The notes beneath the pieces are model-generated. The model ran no database searches, was not told the origin of the DNA, and saw nothing but the letters and a program-made list of their open reading frames with translations. From contig NZ_CP022989.1 of the NCBI RefSeq assembly GCF_002278075.1, forward strand, positions 2,418,001 through 2,482,000: DNA of 64,000 bases, given 5' to 3'. Below, one piece after another: positions 56,812 to 64,000 of this stretch. This DNA comes from Paraburkholderia aromaticivorans (GTDB lineage Bacteria; Pseudomonadota; Gammaproteobacteria; Burkholderiales; Burkholderiaceae). A program made the position numbers and the translations under genes. Within the stretch, counting starts at the first letter, position 1; each line of letters begins with the position of its first letter.

Positions 56812-57681
56812 CTAGGACGCGCTGATTTTCAAAACGAATGCCGCGATCGCTTCGTTCAAAGCCTCGGGCGCGTCGCGATGCGGCGAGTGCCCGCAGGCAT
56901 CGAGCTTGACCAGTTGCGCATGCGGCACGCGTGCCGCGATCGTGTCGATCTGCGCCATCGTGCCGTAGTTGTCGTCATGGCCTTGCACCGCGAGCAGCGG
57001 CTGGCGGATCGACGCGATTTCTCCGGCGATCGACCACTGCCGGAACGCCGGATCCAGCCAGATGTCGTTCCAGCCATAGAATGCCGAATCGACGTCCGCA
57101 TGATAGCGGCTGAGTTTGCTGCGCAGGTCGGTGGTTTCGTAGAGCTGTTTGGTCTGCGCGATGCTTTCCACCGAAATATCTTCGACGAAAACATGCGGGG
57201 CGATCGCCACCGCGCCGGCCAATGCCTCGGGATGGAGCGCCGCGTAAAGCAGGGCGATCGAGCCGCCATCGCTATGGCCGATCACCCACATGCGCCCGCG
57301 TTCGTCCCTATCGATGCTGAGTGCGTCGAGCAAAGCGGGCAGGATGTCGCACGCCTGGGCCGTCATGAAATCGGCCGGCCACTTTTGCGCATGCGGACGC
57401 GGCGTGGAAAGCCCGTAGCCGGGCCGCGAATAGACGAGCCCTCGCATGCCGAGTCGTTCGCACAGCGTTTGCGGCCAGTCGCGCCACATTGCGATCGAAC
57501 CGAGCCCTTCATGCAGGAAGACGGCGATCGGCGCGTCGCCCGCGCGCTCATTCACCCAGCGGTACTCGATGCGCAGCGGCCCATGTGACGCGGTCGCCGG
57601 CAATTCAGCGAAGTCGCTAACGGTCGCTGTTGCTGTCACTGTCACTGTCACGTTGGCGTTGGCGCTGGCGGGGTTCTGCAT
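56812..57681 (-). CDS. Alpha/beta hydrolase of the box cluster
   Basis: 289 residues. Nucleophile elbow GHSDGG near residue 142, oxyanion region FLHEGLGS near 55, and catalytic His in ACGHSPHRD near 265. The first 20 residues are a low-complexity run of Thr/Val/Ala encoded by hexanucleotide repeats (GTGACA, GCAACA). It starts 8 bp behind bclA, with AAGGTG as ribosome binding site, so it is cotranscribed with the benzoate-CoA ligase. A thioesterase or lactonase role in the pathway is possible. Confidence 0.88.
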   Translation of the reverse strand: MQNPASANANVTVTVTATATVSDFAELPATASHGPLRIEYRWVNERAGDAPIAVFLHEGLGSIAMWRDWPQTLCERLGMRGLVYSRPGYGLSTPRPHAQKWPADFMTAQACDILPALLDALSIDRDERGRMWVIGHSDGGSIALLYAALHPEALAGAVAIAPHVFVEDISVESIAQTKQLYETTDLRSKLSRYHADVDSAFYGWNDIWLDPAFRQWSIAGEIASIRQPLLAVQGHDDNYGTMAQIDTIAARVPHAQLVKLDACGHSPHRDAPEALNEAIAAFVLKISAS

Positions 57682-57689
57682 AAATCACC

Positions 57690-59282
57690 TTATGACTGCT
57701 CGCGCAGTTTGAAACGTTGAATTTTTCCGGTGGCGGTTTTCGGCAGATCGTCGGCGAACACGATATCGCGCGGATATTTGTGCGGCGCCAGCCGGTCCTT
57801 CACGAACGCCTTCAACTCGTCCGCCAGTATCTCAGACGGCGCGAATTCACGCTTCAATACGACGAACGCGCGGGTCTTGACGAGGCCGCCGTGATCGACG
57901 CCGACCACGGCCGCTTCGAGCACCGCGTCGTGCTGCACCAGCACCATTTCCACTTCGACGGGCGAGACGTACTGGCCGCTGACTTTCAGCATGTCGTCGC
58001 TGCGGCCCGCATAGACATAGCAGCCGTTCGGCAGCCGGCAGTACTTGTCGCCGCTGCGGATCCATTCGCCGAGAAAAGTGGCGCGCGACTTCTCCCGGTT
58101 GTTCCAGTACATCACCGCCGCGCTCGGCCCTTTGATAAACAGATCGCCGATTTCGCCGTCGGGTACGGTATGACCGGCGTCGTCGCGCAATTCGATTTCG
58201 TATCCGGGCACCGGGCGGCCCGTCGTACCGTATTCGACCGCGCCCGCGCGATTGGACAGAAAGATATGCAGCATTTCCGTCGAGCCGATGCCGTCGAGAA
58301 TCTCGCAGCCGAAGTGCGCGGTGAAGCGCTCGCCGATCTCGCGCGGCAACGCTTCGCCCGCCGACGTGCAGATGCGTAGCGCGACATCGGCGCGTGCGGG
58401 GAGGTTCGGCGACACCAGCATGTTCGCGTAGAGCGTGGGCACGCCGTAGAACACCGTCGGGCGATGTTTGACGAGGCGCGTGAAGATCGCGTCGGCGGTA
58501 GGGCGCTCGGCCATCAGGATCGCGGTGGCGCCGACCGAGAGCGGGAAGGTCAGCCCGTTGCCAAGACCGTACGCGAAGAACAGCTTGGCCGCGGAGAACA
58601 CTACGTCGCTTTCGTCGATGCCGAGAATCGGCTTCGCATACAGTTCGGCGGTCCAGTACAGATTCGCGTGCGTGTGGACGGTGCCCTTGGGTTTGCCGGT
58701 CGAGCCCGACGAATACAGCCAGAAGGCGATGTCGTCGCAACCGGTTGCGGCGGCTTTGACGGCCGGCGCGGCGGCGTCGATCAGATCGTCGAGCACGGGC
58801 GCGAGCAGCGGTTCGCCTTCACGCGGCTGCGAGACGATCAACTGACAGCCGTCATGCTCGGTGGCATGCAGCGCCTGCGCCACGTTCTGCACGAGCGCAC
58901 CCGAGGCGATTACCGCGCGCGCGTGGCTATGCGTGAGCATGTAAACATAGTCGGCGGGCGTGAGCAGTGTGTTCGCAACCACCGGCACGACGCCCGCGTA
59001 GAGCGCGCCGAGAAAGGCAACCGGCAGCGCGATGGTGTCGAGCATGACCAGCAGTACCCGCTCTTCGGGATGCACGCCGAGTGTGCGCAATGCGCTGGCA
59101 AAGCGCCGCGCGCGCTCTTCGAGTTCACCGTAAGTCGTGCTGCCGGTGTCGTCGATATAGGCGGTTTTGCCGGCGCGCGTCTGGTTCAGTCCAAATAGAT
59201 GGGCCGCGAAATTGAACAACGCGGGTGGCGCTGCGACCGTCGCGGCGGGTTGGTTCGCGGCCTGTTCCAGCAGGGCTTCCAT
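57690..59282 (-). CDS. bclA: Benzoate-CoA ligase
   Basis: 530 residues. Adenylate-forming enzyme with WLYSSGSTGKPKGTVHTH near residue 190, the A5 region DGIGSTEML near 335 and the catalytic Lys of KTATGKIQRFKLRE at the end. It converts benzoate, ATP and CoA to benzoyl-CoA, the first step of the aerobic box pathway. GGAGGAGACAC precedes the ATG. Context with boxD, boxR and boxC makes the assignment firm. Confidence 0.94.
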   Translation of the reverse strand: MEALLEQAANQPAATVAAPPALFNFAAHLFGLNQTRAGKTAYIDDTGSTTYGELEERARRFASALRTLGVHPEERVLLVMLDTIALPVAFLGALYAGVVPVVANTLLTPADYVYMLTHSHARAVIASGALVQNVAQALHATEHDGCQLIVSQPREGEPLLAPVLDDLIDAAAPAVKAAATGCDDIAFWLYSSGSTGKPKGTVHTHANLYWTAELYAKPILGIDESDVVFSAAKLFFAYGLGNGLTFPLSVGATAILMAERPTADAIFTRLVKHRPTVFYGVPTLYANMLVSPNLPARADVALRICTSAGEALPREIGERFTAHFGCEILDGIGSTEMLHIFLSNRAGAVEYGTTGRPVPGYEIELRDDAGHTVPDGEIGDLFIKGPSAAVMYWNNREKSRATFLGEWIRSGDKYCRLPNGCYVYAGRSDDMLKVSGQYVSPVEVEMVLVQHDAVLEAAVVGVDHGGLVKTRAFVVLKREFAPSEILADELKAFVKDRLAPHKYPRDIVFADDLPKTATGKIQRFKLREQS

Positions 59283-59423
59283 GTGTCTCCTCCAGCGGGT
59301 GGGCGCGGTCGGGCTGTTCTGTGCTCGTGATCCGCTCGATGCTCGCAGGCGGATTCGCCTGCCTGGTCCTGATTGCCGGGCTCGTGCGCCGTCAGGCCGC
59401 GGCCCATGGTTCGCTTACGTGGC

Positions 59424-61013
59424 TTACGTCGCCTGCGTCGCTTGCGTCAGCGCCTCGATTGCCGCGCTCGCGGCCTGGATGGCCGAGCGCCGGTGATAGA
59501 ACGCGAGTGCGCGCAGACCACCGAGTTCTTCGCCGCCGCCCGCGCGGCCCGGACCGCCATGCAGCGACATCGGCATCACGTTGCCATGACCGGTTTGACT
59601 GTGCTGCACCGAGGGCGAAATGGCATGCACGCGCCCGTGCGAATCCGCGAGTTCCAGCGCGAGGCGGCCGAGATGCGCTTCGTCGTTCGAATAGATCGAG
59701 GCGACCAGCGATCCCTCGCCGCGTCGCGCGAGAGCGACCGCGTGCGCTTCGGGCAGCGCGTTTGCCGCCGTGGTGACGCGATAAGGCGCGACGCTCGCGA
59801 CCGGTCCGAACACTTCGACGTCGTGCAGCAGCGTCGCGCTATCCGGATCGTTGACGACGAACAGATGCGGCGCGACGCACGCCGCGACGTTGGCGTCCGC
59901 GTCGATGAGCGGCACGCCGGAGCCGTCGTAAGCGAGTACCGCTTCTTCGCGCAGCGCGGCGATGCCGGCCAGCACGTTTTCGTACTGCTCCCGGCTCACG
60001 AGCGAGCCCATGCGCACGGCGTCGTTGCGCGGATTGCCGACGGTGATTTTCGCGAGCTTCGCCTTAAGTGCTTCGAGCACGGCTTCAAGTGCCGCCTCCG
60101 GTACGAAAGCACGACGGATCGCGGTGCATTTCTGCCCGGATTTCACCGTCATTTCCCGCACCACTTCCTTGATGAACAACTCGAAGGCGGGTGTGTCGGG
60201 CGTGGCGTCGGCACACAGAATCGCGCTGTTCAGACTGTCGGCTTCCACGTTCAGACGCGCGCCGCGCTGCACGAATGCCGGATGGGCGCGCAACGTGGCG
60301 GCGGTTTGCGCGGAACCCGTGAACGACACCGCATCGAAACACTGAATCTGATCGAGCAGGCCCGCCGAGCTGCCGCAAATCACGGAGAGCGCGCCGGGCG
60401 GCAGAAGGCCTGCGTCGAGCACATCGGCGACCATGCGTTGGGTGAGCCAGGCGGTGGCCGTGGCGGGCTTGACGATGACGGGCACGCCCGAGAGCAGCGC
60501 AGGCGCGGCTTTTTCCCACAAGCCCCACGACGGAAAATTGAAGGCGTTGATAAAGAGCGCGACGCCGCGAGTCGGCGTCAGCACATGCTGCACGCTGAAC
60601 GAGCGATCCTTGCTCAGCGAGTCGGCATTGCCGTCGCGCAGCGCGTGTACCTCGCCGAGCGATGCGCCGAGCTTCGCGTAGTACGACAGCGTGAAGATGC
60701 CGCCGTCGATATCGATCGCCGAGTCGTTGCGGGTGGTGCCCGAGTTCGCGGTGGCGATCGCGTAGTAGTCGTCGCGCTTCGCTTGCAGCAGTTTGACGAT
60801 ATCGGCGAGGCGCGCGGCGCGTTGCGCGTAGGTCAGCGCTCGCAACGCGGCGCCGCCGGTTTCGCGCGCAAAGCCGAACGCGCGCGCGAGATCGAGGCCC
60901 TCGCTCGATACGCGCACGAGCGCGACGCCGGTCACCGGATCGGTGAGCCTGACGCCTGCGCTGGCGCCGGCGATCCACTGGCCGGCCACATGGTTCTTCA
61001 GGAGTTCGGTCAT
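59424..61013 (-). CDS. boxD: 3,4-dehydroadipyl-CoA semialdehyde dehydrogenase (box pathway ALDH)
   Basis: 529 residues. Aldehyde dehydrogenase with NAFNFPSWGLWEKAAPALL near residue 155, the Glu region LNVEADSLNSA near 265 and the catalytic Cys in SGQKCTAIRR near 300. It oxidises the semialdehyde released after BoxC cleavage, with NADP in characterised enzymes. The frame is open upstream of ATG 61013, but this start matches the family (MTELLKNHVAGQW). Confidence 0.92.
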   Translation of the reverse strand: MTELLKNHVAGQWIAGASAGVRLTDPVTGVALVRVSSEGLDLARAFGFARETGGAALRALTYAQRAARLADIVKLLQAKRDDYYAIATANSGTTRNDSAIDIDGGIFTLSYYAKLGASLGEVHALRDGNADSLSKDRSFSVQHVLTPTRGVALFINAFNFPSWGLWEKAAPALLSGVPVIVKPATATAWLTQRMVADVLDAGLLPPGALSVICGSSAGLLDQIQCFDAVSFTGSAQTAATLRAHPAFVQRGARLNVEADSLNSAILCADATPDTPAFELFIKEVVREMTVKSGQKCTAIRRAFVPEAALEAVLEALKAKLAKITVGNPRNDAVRMGSLVSREQYENVLAGIAALREEAVLAYDGSGVPLIDADANVAACVAPHLFVVNDPDSATLLHDVEVFGPVASVAPYRVTTAANALPEAHAVALARRGEGSLVASIYSNDEAHLGRLALELADSHGRVHAISPSVQHSQTGHGNVMPMSLHGGPGRAGGGEELGGLRALAFYHRRSAIQAASAAIEALTQATQAT

Positions 61014-61021
61014 GGCGGCGC

Positions 61022-61489
61022 TCAGGCGGGAGTGAATTCGATCGCGCCTTGCGGCAGCAGGTACAGCACCAGCGCCTCGCCGTTCGCCACCGTCGGACGA
61101 TGCGCGGAGCCGGGTCCGTACACGCACCAGCCGGCCGGGTGGCCGTCGAACGTCGCGCCTTCGGTCAGCGGCATGATCAGGTCGATCTCGCCATGGGGGT
61201 GTACATGGTGCGGGCCGGCCATATCCTTCATGTCGACCACGTCGACGGAAAAGCCGTGGGTCTCGGGCAGCGCCTTGAAGATGCGCCCGTAACGAAGGCC
61301 GCCGCCTTCGCGGTTGCACAACCAGCCCGCGGCGACGCCGCTGCGGCACGCGTCGGCAAGCTCGCGGAACGCGTTGCCGTCGGCGGGATAGGTGTCGTTC
61401 AGCCACGCTGCCAGACTGCCATCGAGCGGCCGGCCGGCGAGTTGCTGCGTGACGCCCGCGATCAGGCGCTGGAATTCAGGTGGGGACAT
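61022..61489 (-). CDS. DUF4863-like protein of the box cluster
   Basis: 155 residues. Cupin-like C-terminal half with GPHHVHPHGEIDLIMPL, a cluster of His and Glu typical of a metal site, and the end GEALVLYLLPQGAIEF. I recognise it as a protein regularly found in box clusters (DUF4863); its function is not known. AGGAGG precedes ATG 61489. It is divergent from boxR and 8 bp upstream of boxD. Confidence 0.8.
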   Translation of the reverse strand: MSPPEFQRLIAGVTQQLAGRPLDGSLAAWLNDTYPADGNAFRELADACRSGVAAGWLCNREGGGLRYGRIFKALPETHGFSVDVVDMKDMAGPHHVHPHGEIDLIMPLTEGATFDGHPAGWCVYGPGSAHRPTVANGEALVLYLLPQGAIEFTPA

Positions 61490-61623
61490 GCGAGCCTCCT
61501 GGTCGGCGCGGTCGCCCATCACACGCACGTTAATGCATGCGAGTCGTCGCGCACTCTCCGTGACGCCGCCGGAAAATCTCGACAGCGTTTGTTATTGGAT
61601 CAATATTTGGCGAAAATTAACCG

Positions 61624-61661
61624 TTCACCACGGGCGTGTCAAGCACTATAGTACATGTACT
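61624..61661 (+). promoter_or_regulatory. boxR promoter with overlapping palindrome
   Basis: TTCACC (61624-61629), 17-bp spacer and TATAGT (61647-61652). The perfect palindrome AGTACATGTACT (61650-61661) overlaps the -10 element, as expected for an operator. An ATGCAT motif, also found at boxC, lies at 61533-61538. Confidence 0.5.
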
Positions 61662-61682
61662 GAAGTTATGAGGCAGTGAAAC

Positions 61683-62666
61683 ATGAATCAAAATTACTCT
61701 CTGGCACCACCGGACGACGCAGCGGATGATCACGCCGGCCGCGCCGCGCCCGCGGCGGAACGCGGTGGCGAGCGCGAAGAGCGCGATCCGTTTCTCACGG
61801 CAATGGGCGAGCGCGTGCGGCTCTTACGCGCGCGTCGCGGCATGACCCGCAAGACGTTGGCCACGGAAACCGGTCTGTCTGAGCGGCATCTCGCGAATCT
61901 CGAATCAGGCGTGGGCAATGCGTCGGTGCTGGTGCTGCGGCAGATCGCGGGCACTTTGAACTGTTCGCTCGCCGAAGTGATCGGCGACGAAACCACCGCC
62001 TCCGCCGAATGGCTGCTGATTCGCGAATTGCTGCACGGGCGCGATCAGGCGGCTTTGCAGCGCGCCCGCGTGGCGCTTGCCGAGATGTTCGCGCAGGCGC
62101 CGCGCGACCCGCATCGCAAGGACCGGATTGCGTTGATCGGTCTGCGCGGCGCCGGCAAGTCGACTCTGGGGCGGATGCTGGCGCAGGAGCGCAAGGTGCC
62201 GTTCGTCGAGCTCACGCGTGTGATCGAGCAACTGGCTGGCTGCCCGCCGTCGGAGATTCATTCGCTTTACGGGGCGGCCGCCTACCGGCGCTATGAGCAC
62301 CGGGCGCTCGAGGCCGTCATTCAGGAGCACCAGCATGCCGTGATTGCATCGCCGGGCGGGCTGGTATCGGAGTCGGGCACGTTCAATACGCTGCTGTCGC
62401 ACTGCTATACGGTGTGGCTGCAGGCCGCGCCGGAAGAGCACATGCGCCGCGTCGTCGCGCAAGGCGACTTGCGGCCGATGTCGGGCAACAAGGAGGCGAT
62501 GGACGACCTGAAGCGCATTCTGGCGGGACGCAGCGAGCTCTACGGCCGCGCCGACATGAGCTTCGACACTAGCGAAAGGACCTTGGCCGATGCCTACCTG
62601 CAACTGCGCGACCGTCTGGCGGCAAGGCTTGCCGCGGAATCGCCGGATGAGGTGCGCGTGGGCTGA
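61683..62666 (+). CDS. boxR: BoxR, XRE/shikimate-kinase-like regulator of benzoate degradation
   Basis: 327 residues. N-terminal helix-turn-helix (about 40-100, MTRKTLATETGLSERHLANL) fused to a shikimate-kinase-like domain (about 135-320) with the P-loop IALIGLRGAGKSTLG. In BzdR/BoxR-type proteins this second domain binds benzoyl-CoA and releases repression. It faces the boxC promoter on one side and DUF4863/boxD on the other. The ATG at 61683 follows GAGGCAGTGAAAC. Confidence 0.93.
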   Translation: MNQNYSLAPPDDAADDHAGRAAPAAERGGEREERDPFLTAMGERVRLLRARRGMTRKTLATETGLSERHLANLESGVGNASVLVLRQIAGTLNCSLAEVIGDETTASAEWLLIRELLHGRDQAALQRARVALAEMFAQAPRDPHRKDRIALIGLRGAGKSTLGRMLAQERKVPFVELTRVIEQLAGCPPSEIHSLYGAAAYRRYEHRALEAVIQEHQHAVIASPGGLVSESGTFNTLLSHCYTVWLQAAPEEHMRRVVAQGDLRPMSGNKEAMDDLKRILAGRSELYGRADMSFDTSERTLADAYLQLRDRLAARLAAESPDEVRVG

Positions 62667-62667
62667 C

Positions 62668-62742
62668 ATGCATTTCCACGTCAGGGTTTACTAGCAAACA
62701 TGCATTAAAGTGCTTTACATGGGTTGAGTGATGCACTATTGT
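62668..62742 (+). promoter_or_regulatory. boxC promoter with three phased ATGCA motifs
   Basis: TTTACA (62714-62719), 17-bp spacer and TATTGT (62737-62742) form a sigma-70 promoter. ATGCAT (62668-62673), ATGCAT (62700-62705) and ATGCAC (62731-62736) are 32 and 31 bp apart, about three helical turns, and the last lies within the spacer. TGCA-containing sites are known for the related BzdR regulator, so these are likely BoxR sites. Confidence 0.6.
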
Positions 62743-62782
62743 TCAAAAAACAAATTCGCATCGCCCAATCAGGAGACGCCCC

Positions 62783-64000
62783 ATGTCCACAGCAGAAGTC
62801 GCCGTCGCGCCGGTCGACTACCGTACCGATCCTTCGCAGTACAAGCATTGGAAGCTGAGCTTCAACGGTCCCGTCGCGACGCTCGGCATCGATATCGCCG
62901 AGGACGGCGGCATCCGTGACGGCTACAAGCTGAAGCTGAATTCATACGACCTCGGCGTCGACATCGAACTGCACGACGCAATACAGCGCATCCGTTTCGA
63001 GCATCCGGAAGTGAAAACCGTGGTGCTGACGAGCCTGAAGGACCGCGTGTTCTGCTCGGGCGCCAATATCTTCATGCTGGGACTGTCTACCCATGCGTGG
63101 AAGGTCAACTTCTGCAAGTTCACCAACGAAACGCGCAACGGCCTGGAAGACTCCTCACGTCACTCCGGCCTGAAGTTTCTCGCCGCCGTCAACGGCGCGT
63201 GCGCGGGCGGTGGCTACGAACTCGCGCTGGCCTGCGACGAGATCTATCTGATAGATGACCGCTCTTCGTCGGTGTCGTTGCCGGAAGTGCCGCTGCTCGG
63301 CGTATTGCCGGGCACGGGCGGCCTGACGCGCGTCACGGACAAGCGCAAGGTGCGTCACGATCGCGCCGATATCTTCTGCACGGTGGTGGAGGGCGTGCGC
63401 GGCGAACGCGCGAAAGCATGGCGCCTCGTGGATGAAGTCGTGAAGCCGAACCAGTTCGACCAGGCGATCCAGGCGCGTGCGCTCGAACTCGCCGGGCAGA
63501 GTGACCGTCCCGCGGACGCGCAAGGCGTGATGCTCACGCGCATCGAACGCACGGATCGCGAAGACGGCCTCACTTATAAAACGCTCGACGTGACGATCGA
63601 TCGTGCGAAGCGCATTGCAACGTTCACGGCGAAGGCCCCGCAAGACGAACCGCCCGCGGGTATCGACGCGATCGTCGCAGCCGGCGCGAACTGGTGGCCG
63701 TTGCAATTCGCCCGCGAACTCGACGACGCGATCCTGTCCATGCGCACCAATGAGCTCGCGGTCGGCACGTGGGTCTTCAGGACCGAAGGCGACGCCCGTA
63801 ACGTGCTCGCTGCGGACGCCTCGCTCATGCAACACAAGGACCACTGGTTCGTGCGCGAGACGATCGGCCTATTGCGCCGCGCGCTGGCGCGCATCGACGT
63901 CTCGTCGCGTTCGCTGTTCGCGCTGATCGAGCCGGGTTCGTGCTTTGCCGGGACCTTCGCGGAACTCGCCTTCGCCGCCGACCGTACGTATATGGCGGCG
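62783..64000 (+). CDS. boxC: BoxC, 2,3-epoxybenzoyl-CoA dihydrolase, N-terminal part
   Basis: The first 406 of about 550 residues; the frame runs open to the end of the window. Starts MSTAEVAVAPVDYRTDPSQY. The crotonase-like domain is visible in FCSGANIFMLG and AAVNGACAGGGYELALACDE. BoxC hydrolyses the epoxide of benzoyl-CoA and cleaves the ring to 3,4-dehydroadipyl-CoA semialdehyde and formate. AGGAGACGCCCC precedes the ATG. boxB and boxA normally follow and should lie just beyond the window. Confidence 0.95.
   Translation, partial: MSTAEVAVAPVDYRTDPSQYKHWKLSFNGPVATLGIDIAEDGGIRDGYKLKLNSYDLGVDIELHDAIQRIRFEHPEVKTVVLTSLKDRVFCSGANIFMLGLSTHAWKVNFCKFTNETRNGLEDSSRHSGLKFLAAVNGACAGGGYELALACDEIYLIDDRSSSVSLPEVPLLGVLPGTGGLTRVTDKRKVRHDRADIFCTVVEGVRGERAKAWRLVDEVVKPNQFDQAIQARALELAGQSDRPADAQGVMLTRIERTDREDGLTYKTLDVTIDRAKRIATFTAKAPQDEPPAGIDAIVAAGANWWPLQFARELDDAILSMRTNELAVGTWVFRTEGDARNVLAADASLMQHKDHWFVRETIGLLRRALARIDVSSRSLFALIEPGSCFAGTFAELAFAADRTYMAA

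Noticed and set aside
62783..64000. Truncated boxC gene
   Set aside because: The frame is open to the last base and ends only because the window ends; there is no sign of damage.

Overview
The window is high-GC (codon third positions strongly G/C) and reads like a chromosome segment of a Paraburkholderia/Burkholderia-type betaproteobacterium. The evidence is the thrS-infC-rpmI-rplT-pheS-pheT-ihfA-merR order, a full Nit1C nitrilase cluster, an aerobic benzoyl-CoA (box) cluster and a pim-like dicarboxylate beta-oxidation operon. No species call is possible from the sequence alone.

Layout. 1-11143: housekeeping and carbon metabolism (end of aroC, a TPR/GT9-like protein, ETF-ubiquinone oxidoreductase, an SDR and a hot-dog thioesterase, a PAS-LuxR regulator divergent from scoAB, an alpha/beta hydrolase, a RidA protein, relA). 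11275-19635: tRNA-Val, then the translation operon thrS to merR; infC uses an ATC start codon. 19699-27570: an accessory-looking stretch behind tRNA-Pro. It holds about 2 kb with few credible genes, a LysR/MFS/creatininase group ending in a truncated RidA gene, and a decayed hipBA toxin-antitoxin pair. 27700-37214: acyl-CoA metabolism, namely two acyl-CoA dehydrogenases and a FadB/PimF-like fusion protein facing a LysR gene, then a TetR gene facing an SDR and an acyl-CoA synthetase. 37215-45000: a structured 480-bp gap, gloA, a Tat-exported His-rich protein next to a GMC dehydrogenase, two small proteins and two chemoreceptors. 45243-53978: a MocR regulator divergent from the eight-gene Nit1C cluster. 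54097-57681: Tat phospholipase C, a small lipoprotein and an alpha/beta hydrolase. 57690-64000: box benzoate cluster (bclA, boxD, a DUF4863-like gene, boxR, start of boxC).

How the parts work together. The most interesting system is Nit1C: nitrilase, radical SAM enzyme with an unusual CX9CX2C site, GNAT, AIR-synthase-like protein, glycosyltransferase, flavoprotein and two small nitrogen-starvation proteins, apparently one transcription unit. A consensus sigma-54 promoter (46903-46918), a GCAC-N7-GTGC site about 150 bp upstream, and a 9+10+9 palindrome touching the -24 element suggest dual control by nitrogen status (NtrC/RpoN) and the divergent MocR protein. In the box region, BoxR probably acts at phased ATGCA motifs around the boxC promoter. 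In the hipBA pair, hipA is broken by a 7-bp tandem duplication and hipB appears to have lost its C-terminal tail by a frameshift.
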